NCBI GenBank assembly: GCA_023396345.1
Contig: JAEWWO010000364.1
Location: 1-6,620 of the forward strand
Source of the DNA: Bacteroidota bacterium
Lineage (GTDB): Bacteria; Bacteroidota; Bacteroidia; Chitinophagales; Chitinophagaceae
DNA: 6,620 bases
Reading direction: 5' to 3'
A program made the translations under genes and the position numbers. How positions within the stretch are numbered: the first letter of the stretch is position 1; each line of letters starts with the position of its first letter. Positions 1 to 5,794 of this stretch are shown piece by piece. The notes below the pieces were generated by a model. The model was not told the origin of the DNA, ran no database searches, and saw only the letters and a list, made by a program, of their open reading frames with translations.

Positions 1-263
1 CCTTTATCTCGTATGAGCGTAACAGCATCGAGAATTGTACCATCGCCACCCAGGCTGATAAAGAAATCAACGGAGGCATCAAGGTCTTCCGAATCACGGA
101 AAACTTCAATGTTTGAGAAGCGGGTAATAATTTCGGGATACTGAGTTATAAGCATTTCATGTACCAATACAGAACTGCTGTATTTTTCCAGTTCAAAAAA
201 AATATTGAAAAGATGAGTGCTGTATTTGTCAGCAAAATTTCTTGAATATAAAGCTATACGCAT
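1..263 (-). CDS. nadK: NAD kinase, N-terminal part (cut by window edge)
   Basis: Phosphorylates NAD to NADP in the cytoplasm using ATP or polyphosphate, supplying the NADP(H) pool. Reading the minus strand from the ATG at 263-261 gives 87 codons without a stop before the window ends, so the C-terminal two thirds are missing. The start MRIALYSRNF is the first beta strand of the nucleotide-binding fold. The decisive motif is FISLGGDGTILD at residues 68-79: it contains the GGDGT signature (72-76) of the NAD kinase/diacylglycerol kinase superfamily, with D74 as the expected catalytic aspartate. NAD kinases of Bacteroidota are usually about 290 residues. The later NE/D motif lies outside the window and cannot be checked. 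The gene diverges from the deoxynucleoside kinase. No Shine-Dalgarno site is visible, but a TAATTTTG box sits 4 bases upstream of the ATG. Family assignment is firm; integrity of the full gene is unknown. Confidence 0.93.
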   Translation of the reverse strand, partial: MRIALYSRNFADKYSTHLFNIFFELEKYSSSVLVHEMLITQYPEIITRFSNIEVFRDSEDLDASVDFFISLGGDGTILDAVTLIRDK

Positions 264-267
264 ATAG

Positions 268-275
268 CAAAATTA
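268..275 (-). promoter_or_regulatory. Candidate -7 promoter box of nadK
   Basis: On the minus strand this reads TAATTTTG, an exact match to the Bacteroidota housekeeping -7 consensus TAnnTTTG. It lies 4 bases before the nadK ATG, so transcription would begin at or within a few bases of the start codon, giving a leaderless or nearly leaderless mRNA. I could not find a convincing TTTG-type -33 element at the usual 19-21 bp spacing, so the call rests on the -7 match and its position. Confidence 0.4.
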
Positions 276-333
276 CGGGAAACTTATCGTATTGAAGTAA
301 TACCAGGCTCTCAGTTTTAACTTTAAAAAATTG

Positions 334-341
334 TACATTCG
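334..341 (+). promoter_or_regulatory. Candidate -7 promoter box of the deoxynucleoside kinase
   Basis: The plus strand reads TACATTCG, one mismatch from the Bacteroidota -7 consensus TAnnTTTG, and ends 8 bases before the ATG at 350. It mirrors the short-leader arrangement of the divergent nadK box. A T-rich stretch around 315-323 sits near the place of a -33 element but is not a clear match. Confidence 0.25.
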
Positions 342-349
342 CCACACGG

Positions 350-982
350 ATGCAATATAAGTTTATAACAATAGAAGGAAATATAGGCGCAGGCAAAACA
401 ACTTTGTCTAAGATTCTGGCTGAAAGGCTGAATGCCAAACTCATTCTGGAAGGTTTTGAAGACAATCCTTTTTTGCCCAGATTTTACGAAAAGCCCGACC
501 AGTATGCCTTTCCGCTCGAATTGTTTTTTATGGCTGAGCGTTTTAAACAACTAAAAGAAATCTTGGCTTCGGCAGATTTATTTCAGCAGATAACTATTTC
601 GGATTACCTGTTTGTAAAATGTCTGCTGTTTTCCAAAGTGAATTTACAGGAAGAAGAATATAAACTCTATCAGCGTATTTTCGATATTATACATCAGCAA
701 CTTGTATTTCCCGACATACTTATTTATTTACACGCTCCGGTAAATATATTGCAGGCAAATATTAAAAAACGCAACAGAGGTTACGAACAAAATATTTCTG
801 ACGAATATTTATTGCAACTGCAAGACGCTTATCTTACCTATATCAATCAGCATAATTTAAAAACACTTTTTGTAGATGCTTCCAATGCAAACTTTTTGGA
901 AGATGAACGCCATGTTGATACAATATTGCAGGCTCTTGAAAAAGACTACACTCCCGGAAAGCATTACTTAACACTGCCGTAA
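350..982 (+). CDS. Deoxynucleoside kinase (dCK/dGK/dNK family)
   Basis: Cytoplasmic enzyme expected to transfer the gamma-phosphate of ATP (or another NTP) to the 5'-OH of a deoxynucleoside in dNTP salvage. The 210-residue length is typical for the family. The P-loop GNIGAGKTT is at residues 10-18 (K16 binds phosphate). EGFEDNPFLPRFYE (34-47) matches the segment with the general-base glutamate (probably E34). The LID lies around IKKRNRGYEQNI (138-149), with basic residues K139, K140, R141 and R143. The central ERS/DRS motif of characterised members appears here as SDY (84-86), so its arginine is absent; I recall similar SDY/ADY forms in other Bacteroidota kinases. Substrate choice (dA, dG, dC or T) cannot be read from sequence. 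In some Bacteroidota this kinase is fused or adjacent to folK, but neither is seen here. The ATG at 350 places the P-loop near the N-terminus as usual. There is no Shine-Dalgarno site. Confidence 0.92.
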   Translation: MQYKFITIEGNIGAGKTTLSKILAERLNAKLILEGFEDNPFLPRFYEKPDQYAFPLELFFMAERFKQLKEILASADLFQQITISDYLFVKCLLFSKVNLQEEEYKLYQRIFDIIHQQLVFPDILIYLHAPVNILQANIKKRNRGYEQNISDEYLLQLQDAYLTYINQHNLKTLFVDASNANFLEDERHVDTILQALEKDYTPGKHYLTLP

Positions 983-985
983 GAA

Positions 986-1025
986 GATAATTTGATAATG
1001 TGATAATTCGTAAATGCGATAATGG
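986..1025. repeat. 8-bp-period tandem repeat, unit GATAATKY-like
   Basis: Five consecutive 8-base units begin at 986, 994, 1002, 1010 and 1018. Units 1, 2, 3 and 5 start with GATAAT; the fourth (GTAAATGC) is diverged. The array starts 4 bases after the kinase stop codon. Short AT-rich repeats of this look are familiar from intergenic DNA of many Bacteroidota; their function is unknown. Confidence 0.7.
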
Positions 1026-1150
1026 AAAGATAGTCGATTTTCTTTTTCTTGTTGGGCATGTCAATCACTATCAGTACGAAGATTCTCACAGGATAGAATA
1101 TTTCAGTGAGGCGGGGAGGTTTGCTGAACCTAATATGATAATTTTCAATT

Positions 1151-1183
1151 CCCTTCTCAAGGAGAGGGGGCAGAGGGTGAGGT
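1151..1183. repeat. GC-rich hairpin, likely degenerate interspersed palindromic repeat
   Basis: CCCTTCTC (1151-1158) pairs with GAGAGGGG (1162-1169) around a 3-base AAG loop, giving an 8-bp stem with one T-G wobble. It is followed by a CAGAGGGTGAGGT tail. The stem plus the GGGTGAGG tail resembles the CCCTCTCC...GGAGAGGG...GGTGAGG palindromes scattered through many Bacteroidota genomes (recalled, not searched). There is no T-run after the stem on the plus strand, so a standard intrinsic terminator is unlikely. Confidence 0.5.
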
Positions 1184-1283
1184 AACTCACATCATACTTT
1201 TTATTTCACACCTGAATTGTAATAAAAACAAACTACCTTATCATTTAAAATATTATTTTTACATCGAATATCAACCTGACATT

Positions 1284-3782
1284 TTGAAAAAAATATTTTA
1301 TTTATTTCTGCTGTTTATTTTTTCATTGTGCTATACAGATGCAAGCGCACAAAATGCTGCTGTAGTTTCGGGTAATATTCTCAATGCTGATAATGAACCT
1401 GTATCTGAAGTGTATGTCTACACCAAAGAAAAGCAACTGATAACAACGACCAATGACAACGGATATTTTTCTATAAACATTCCTGCGAACAAACTCACCA
1501 CACTTTATTTTGAACATGTTGAATATGGCTTGCAACAAAAATCTTTTCTTTTAAAAGAAGATGAAACCGAAAATATTTCCATACAATTAATTCAGAACAA
1601 GGGAAACCTGCGCGATGTGTACGTTTCAGCAGATACGCGTAACAGAGATATAGGTACTATTGATATCACACCTGATAAAGCAATTTTGAGTCCATCACCA
1701 ATTGGCGGCATCGAAGGACTGATAAAAACCTATGTGGGCAGCAATAATGAATTAACCTCTAACTACAGTGTACGTGGCGGCAACTATGATGAGAATCTGG
1801 TGTATGTAAATGATTATGAAATTTTTCGTCCGTTTCTGGTGAGCTCTGCACAGCAGGAAGGATTAAGTTTTATTAATCCCTATCTTACCGATAATGTAAA
1901 ATTTTTTACCGGAGGTTTTCAGGCAAAGTACGGAGACAAGATGAGTTCTGTATTGGATGTAACCTATAAAAAACCCGATAAATTCGGAGGTTCTGTGTAC
2001 ATAAGTCCGTTGGAGCAAGGCTTGCATCTGGAAGGGGCTTCGCTGAATAAAAAGTTTACTTATCTGGTGGGATTGCGCAACAGAAATAACAGGAACATTC
2101 TGCAAAGTCAGGAAACTACAGGCAATTATATTCCTTCCTCCTCCGATATTCAGGCGTTTCTTACCTGGCAAATAAATAATAAGTGGTCTCTTGAGTTGCT
2201 GGGCAATTATTCACAAACAAAATTTTCTTTTTTTCCTAAAGAAAGTCAGTTGACTTCTTCTGTGCTTTCTCCTTTCTTTAATGCCAATTACAGCGTGGAT
2301 ATTCAGTTTGAAGGAAGTGAACGCGACAGGTACACAACAAATTTTGTGGGAGTAACTGCCGTGCAGCAGGTGAATAAAAATCTTCAATTGAAATGGATGC
2401 TCAGTAGGTTTGAAGATAATGAAACGGAAAATACAGATATACGCGCTTCTTATCTTTTCGGTGAAAGAAAAATAGGTACTGACGGAAGTTTTGGTCAAAT
2501 AGAAAATCCTTTGGGAGCCGGCGTCAATCATCAGTTTGCGAGAAATAAATTATCTATACAGTTATGGTCTGCACAGCACAGAGGAAGCTGGACATTGAAC
2601 AATAATTTTATTCAGTGGGGCATTTCAGCAGAGCAGCAACATATTGATGATGTGTTGAACCGTTGGACATATATAGATTCTGCCGGTTATTCATTGCCTT
2701 ACAATTATAATGGTCTTAATATGTTTGATGTGCAGAAAGGCGATGCCAATCTGAATGTAATGCGTTATTCGGCTTTTGTTCAGGATAATATAAAAATGAA
2801 TAATAATTTTCTGGTGAATGTGGGCGCACGTATCAACTACAACACGTTGAACAATGAATTTATTTTTTCTCCCAGAGCAGGGATATCTTATAAAACCTTG
2901 CTTTGGGACAATGATCTTGTATTTCGTGCATCGGGAGGTTTGTATGCTCAGCCGCCTTTTTACAGAGAGTTGCGCAGGTACGATGGCTCGCTGAATGAAA
3001 CAGTAAAAGCACAAAAAAGCTGGCAGGGAATAATAGCCATGGATTATAATTTTAAAATGTTTGATCGTCCTGCCAAATGGACAACAGAAGCGTATTACAA
3101 ACATTTATTCGATGTAAATCCTTATGATATCGATAATGTAAGAATCCGCTATTACGGAAATAATAATGCCAAAGCTTTTGCAACCGGCATAGAAACAAGA
3201 CTGTTTGGAGAATTGGTTAGAGATGCCGAAAGCTGGATAAGCATTGGGATAATGAACACCAAAGAAAAAATTGACGGACTTAGTTTTACTAATTATTACA
3301 ATGCCGCCGGCGAATTGATCAATTCCGGCACTGTAGATAAAACCGTTGCTGACAGTGCATTGCAGGAAGTAGGCTGGGTAAGAAGACCGACTGACAGATT
3401 GTTGACGTTTGGTATGTTTTTTCAGGATTATCTAAGCAGTAATAAAAACTTTAAAGTATACCTGAATTCCTTGTATGGAAGTAATATGCCTTATAATCTG
3501 CCCAATAGCAACAGGTTTAGAAATGCACTTACAATTCCTTCTTATCTGAGAGTAGATATTGGGTTCAGTGCTTTGTTGCTTGATGCGGAAAAAATAAAAA
3601 GAAGTTATTCTCCCTTTAAAAACTTCAAAAATATATGGGCAACGCTTGAAGTATTTAACTTAATCAATAAATCAAATACCATCAGTTATACAACTATCAG
3701 GGATTTTAGTAACAATACATTTGTAATGCCTAACCGCTTAACACCACGATTGCTTAATTTTAAAATAGTTGCTGAATGGTAG
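1284..3782 (+). CDS. TonB-dependent outer-membrane receptor with carboxypeptidase-regulatory-like N-terminal domain
   Basis: Outer-membrane active transporter, energised by TonB/ExbBD, for an unidentified ligand. The 832 residues read in order: signal peptide (1-22, MKKIFYLFLLFIF core, cleavage likely after ASA before Q23); a CarboxypepD_reg-like beta-sandwich (about 26-105, with VVSGNILNADNEPV and DNGYFSINIP); a TonB-box-like segment LRDVYVSAD (109-117); the plug (about 130-232, with YSVRGGNYDENLVYVNDYEI at 161-180 and FFTGGFQAKYGDKMSSVLDV at 207-226); then a beta-barrel to the C-terminal W832, an aromatic end fitting BAM-dependent assembly. It is shorter than SusC/RagA proteins, and no SusD partner is present in the window. 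It also lacks an STN signalling domain, so a FecA-type link to the nearby sigma factor is not supported. The start is TTG at 1284: no in-frame ATG was found upstream, and this start gives a complete signal peptide. The ligand cannot be inferred. Confidence 0.93.
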   Translation: MKKIFYLFLLFIFSLCYTDASAQNAAVVSGNILNADNEPVSEVYVYTKEKQLITTTNDNGYFSINIPANKLTTLYFEHVEYGLQQKSFLLKEDETENISIQLIQNKGNLRDVYVSADTRNRDIGTIDITPDKAILSPSPIGGIEGLIKTYVGSNNELTSNYSVRGGNYDENLVYVNDYEIFRPFLVSSAQQEGLSFINPYLTDNVKFFTGGFQAKYGDKMSSVLDVTYKKPDKFGGSVYISPLEQGLHLEGASLNKKFTYLVGLRNRNNRNILQSQETTGNYIPSSSDIQAFLTWQINNKWSLELLGNYSQTKFSFFPKESQLTSSVLSPFFNANYSVDIQFEGSERDRYTTNFVGVTAVQQVNKNLQLKWMLSRFEDNETENTDIRASYLFGERKIGTDGSFGQIENPLGAGVNHQFARNKLSIQLWSAQHRGSWTLNNNFIQWGISAEQQHIDDVLNRWTYIDSAGYSLPYNYNGLNMFDVQKGDANLNVMRYSAFVQDNIKMNNNFLVNVGARINYNTLNNEFIFSPRAGISYKTLLWDNDLVFRASGGLYAQPPFYRELRRYDGSLNETVKAQKSWQGIIAMDYNFKMFDRPAKWTTEAYYKHLFDVNPYDIDNVRIRYYGNNNAKAFATGIETRLFGELVRDAESWISIGIMNTKEKIDGLSFTNYYNAAGELINSGTVDKTVADSALQEVGWVRRPTDRLLTFGMFFQDYLSSNKNFKVYLNSLYGSNMPYNLPNSNRFRNALTIPSYLRVDIGFSALLLDAEKIKRSYSPFKNFKNIWATLEVFNLINKSNTISYTTIRDFSNNTFVMPNRLTPRLLNFKIVAEW

Positions 3783-3789
3783 CTTTGAA

Positions 3790-3821
3790 AATTAATAATT
3801 AATAATTAATAATTAATAATT
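3790..3821. repeat. 7-bp-period AT tandem repeat between convergent genes
   Basis: The unit TTAATAA occurs four times exactly (3792-3819), and the period extends to 32 bp (3790-3821, about 4.6 copies). It fills nearly all of the 40 bp between the TonB receptor stop (3782) and the stop of the convergent membrane protein (3823). There is no GC-rich stem, so neither gene has a standard intrinsic terminator here; the pure AT tract could slow or melt transcription complexes, but that is speculation. Confidence 0.85.
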
Positions 3822-3822
3822 G

Positions 3823-5160
3823 TTATAGCTCTACTCCTAATCTTATACCGGCATTTGTAAGAGGTGTCTTAACTCCTGAACCGGTGATAGGTATTTTAAC
3901 GAACGGCTCTATTTTTATATTTCTCTTGTTGCTGATAGGCTGTTTATAACCGAAAGAAAGATTGAAAAATTCCAAAAACTTATCGTTTACAACGTTTGTT
4001 CCAGGCACTGTTTCTTCTCTTCTTTCCAGCACATTACTTACAGCGTTATCAGAAGCTGTTGAAAAACCTACAGACGTTGGACTTTCTATAAGATAAGTAT
4101 TTTTCTGCGTATTTTCAACCAATGCCATAGCTGATACGCCAACGCTTGTGTACATTTTTTTGTTTACGTTGTAGCGCACTTCCACAGGTATTTCCACGCC
4201 CGATAAGCGCAGTTCCGATGATTCAGCTTTTGGCTGTTGTGTATTGCTTGCCATTAAAGAAGACCTGCCTCCGTAAGCAGAATTATTTGCAGAAGCAAAC
4301 ATCATGGGTGTATTGTTTACGGGAGCATTTTGTATAGCAGAGTTCAGTTGTGTGTATGCAACGCCGGAATGAATAGCAATTTTATCGTTGAACGAATAAC
4401 CCACGTTTACACCATAAGACATATTCATCTTAGAAGTATTGCTGACAGAAGAAGCTACCTGAGCGGCAAAATTCCATCTTTTAAAATCATTGTCTTCTTC
4501 ATACACAGAATTGTTTTGTGCGTAAACATTAGGTATATATTGCTGCTGCGCCTGATTTTGATTTGATGAAGACGGCTGCTGTACTTCATCCGTTTTTTGC
4601 GGGTTGTTAATAATGTTTTTGTTAGGCGTTTTTACATATTGATTTTGTGGTTCAGCAACTTTTTGATTGTTGTTGTTTTGATATGCAGGTACATTCGATT
4701 GTTCAGCATATACTGGTTGTGCTGTGTTATTTTGTTTTTCAGGAAATATAGTTTCTTTTATACGCTGTAGTATAGAACGGCTTTCAGTGTTTTGTTCCTG
4801 TATTTCAGTCTGATTGTTTTGAACAGTAATTTGTGATGCTACGTTTTGTGAATCAGAAATTATTACAGGTGTTTGTGTTGGTGTAATGCCGGATGGTTGT
4901 TGCGTTTGTATTGATTTGTTTGTGTTGGCTAATTGATTATTATCTGAAGAAGGAGCTAATAAAGCCCAGAGTCCTGCGCCCAGTAAAACTATAATGCCGG
5001 CGGCTACAGCCCCGTATAAAAATTTATTTTTTTTCTTTTTAAAGGGTACAATATTTTCCTGATGTTGCACAAAGTTCTCCCAGCTACCTTGTTTATAAGG
5101 TTCTTCATGTTGCTGCAACACCTCTTTTATGTGATCTATCAGTTCTCTATTCGTTTTCAT
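3823..5160 (-). CDS. Putative dual-membrane-spanning anti-sigma factor with C-terminal outer-membrane beta-barrel domain
   Basis: The probable role is to hold the adjacent ECF sigma factor inactive through its cytoplasmic end and release it on an envelope signal. The 445 residues show four parts. Residues 1-46 are a charged cytoplasmic helix region with GSWENF (25-30) and a basic stop KKKKNK (41-46). A single transmembrane helix spans about 47-69 (FLYGAVAAGIIVLLGAGLWALLA). A low-complexity linker covers about 70-227; 53 of residues 71-220 are N or Q, with one less disordered patch SILQRIKETIFPEK (129-142). The C-terminal domain (228-445) has alternating beta-strand patterns such as MSYGVNVGYSFNDKIAIHSGVAY, VEIPVEVRYNV, FFNLSFGYKQPI and IKIEPFVKIPI, as in small outer-membrane barrels. 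No cleavable signal peptide is seen. The start ATG at 5160 overlaps the sigma gene by 14 bp. The layout matches the Dma-type anti-sigma factors of Bacteroides, as I recall them. Alternatively it is an inner-membrane protein with a soluble periplasmic beta domain. Confidence 0.75.
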   Translation of the reverse strand: MKTNRELIDHIKEVLQQHEEPYKQGSWENFVQHQENIVPFKKKKNKFLYGAVAAGIIVLLGAGLWALLAPSSDNNQLANTNKSIQTQQPSGITPTQTPVIISDSQNVASQITVQNNQTEIQEQNTESRSILQRIKETIFPEKQNNTAQPVYAEQSNVPAYQNNNNQKVAEPQNQYVKTPNKNIINNPQKTDEVQQPSSSNQNQAQQQYIPNVYAQNNSVYEEDNDFKRWNFAAQVASSVSNTSKMNMSYGVNVGYSFNDKIAIHSGVAYTQLNSAIQNAPVNNTPMMFASANNSAYGGRSSLMASNTQQPKAESSELRLSGVEIPVEVRYNVNKKMYTSVGVSAMALVENTQKNTYLIESPTSVGFSTASDNAVSNVLERREETVPGTNVVNDKFLEFFNLSFGYKQPISNKRNIKIEPFVKIPITGSGVKTPLTNAGIRLGVEL

Positions 5161-5719
5161 TTTTCACAATGGATGTTTGATTTTCAAAATACAAACTTTT
5201 CAGTTTGTTCTTTGCCCTTGTAAGAAATACCCGCGATGAACTCTGTGAAATTTGCAGTTGTTGTGCAATTTCTTCGTGCGAAAATCCTTCTATCTCGTAT
5301 AGATTAAAAACGAGACTATGCATTTGCGGAAGTTTCTTTAAAAGAGCTAATATATCATTTGCTTCCAGTTGACTGGAAACAGCTACAGGCGTATAGATAG
5401 AATCGTTATCTTCAATTTTTTCAATAAAAAGATTCCTTCTGCTACGCCTTAGATGATCGATTGCTGTTCTTGAGGCAATCTTTCCTATCCAGCCTTTAAA
5501 AATTTTTAAGGTTTGTTCTCCGGTCTGTCCGGGAATAAAGCTGTTCAGGTTATTAAATATCTTTATAAAACTGTCATTTATCAATTCTTCTGTATCATTT
5601 TCACTGTAAACATATCTTACAACAACTGCTCTCACATAGCCATAAAAGGTCTTGTATACCAGTTCTTTACTTCTGATATCGTCACGTTTGCACTTCTCAA
5701 TTGTTTCTTCTACCCTCAA
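5147..5719 (-). CDS. ECF-family RNA polymerase sigma factor
   Basis: Directs RNA polymerase to a specific promoter set, presumably under control of the overlapping membrane protein. The 190 residues have the two-domain ECF plan. Sigma region 2 spans about 14-96, with the core-binding part YSENDTEELINDSFIKIFNN (38-57) and the -10-recognising part FKGWIGKIASRTAIDHLRRS (74-93). Sigma region 4 spans about 122-178, with LLKKLPQMHSLVFNLYEIEG (126-145) and the helix-turn-helix HEEIAQQLQISQSSSRVFLT (148-167). I see no extra C-terminal domain. The start is TTG at 5719-5717: no ATG lies between the upstream in-frame stop (5761-5759) and this codon, and no M occurs until residue 133. No Shine-Dalgarno site is evident. 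The gene ends inside the start of the next one (ATGAAAACGAATAG shared), implying translational coupling and roughly matched production. Its own promoter should lie in 5720-5794, but I cannot identify it. ECF21-like membership is inferred from phylum and context only. Confidence 0.93.
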   Translation of the reverse strand: MRVEETIEKCKRDDIRSKELVYKTFYGYVRAVVVRYVYSENDTEELINDSFIKIFNNLNSFIPGQTGEQTLKIFKGWIGKIASRTAIDHLRRSRRNLFIEKIEDNDSIYTPVAVSSQLEANDILALLKKLPQMHSLVFNLYEIEGFSHEEIAQQLQISQSSSRVFLTRAKNKLKSLYFENQTSIVKNENE

Positions 5720-5794
5720 AACAGCTCTGTATAGATATATATTTACAAAACAATAAAATTAATTCATTTTTATCTTTAATAATTTATTTAATCA

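Larger units (their letters stand above)
983..1283. other. Gene-free stretch of 301 bp with repeat debris
   Basis: This lies between the deoxynucleoside kinase stop and the TTG start of the TonB receptor, both on the plus strand. It contains an 8-bp-period tandem repeat (986-1025), a short inverted repeat AGGTT/AACCT (1117-1131, 5-bp stem and 5-base loop), and a GC-rich hairpin (1151-1169) that looks like a degenerate copy of Bacteroidota interspersed repeats. The final 100 bases are very AT-rich and should hold the receptor promoter, but I see no convincing TTTG/TAnnTTTG pair. The only open frame across it, 1000-1185, runs through both repeats and resembles no protein I know, so I do not call it a gene. 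Confidence 0.6.

Noticed and set aside
1151..1183. Intrinsic terminator of the kinase gene
   Set aside because: The stem is not followed by a T-run and lies about 170 bases past the stop codon; a dispersed repeat explains it better.
1000..1185. Open frame of 61 codons in the intergene before the TonB receptor
   Set aside because: It begins inside the 8-bp tandem repeat and ends inside the hairpin repeat, resembles no known protein and lacks a ribosome-binding site; most likely chance.
2691..3104. Minus-strand open frame of 137 codons inside the TonB receptor
   Set aside because: It lies entirely antisense within a clear receptor barrel; its translation is rich in I, C, H and K without domain features, as expected for a shadow frame.
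1284..3782. SusC-type glycan utilisation locus
   Set aside because: No SusD gene or glycoside hydrolase is present in the window, and the receptor is shorter than typical SusC proteins.
3790..3821. CRISPR or attachment-site array
   Set aside because: The units are 7 bases, contiguous and without spacers, so it is a simple tandem repeat.
4146..4566. Plus-strand open frames of 63 and 78 codons opposite the anti-sigma gene
   Set aside because: They lie antisense within the linker and barrel coding sequence and show no domain or start-site signals.
1284..5719. FecA/FecR/FecI-type signalling cascade using the neighbouring TonB receptor
   Set aside because: The receptor has a carboxypeptidase-regulatory-like domain rather than an STN signalling domain, is convergent rather than co-transcribed, and the putative anti-sigma factor has its own barrel-like C-terminus instead of a FecR domain.
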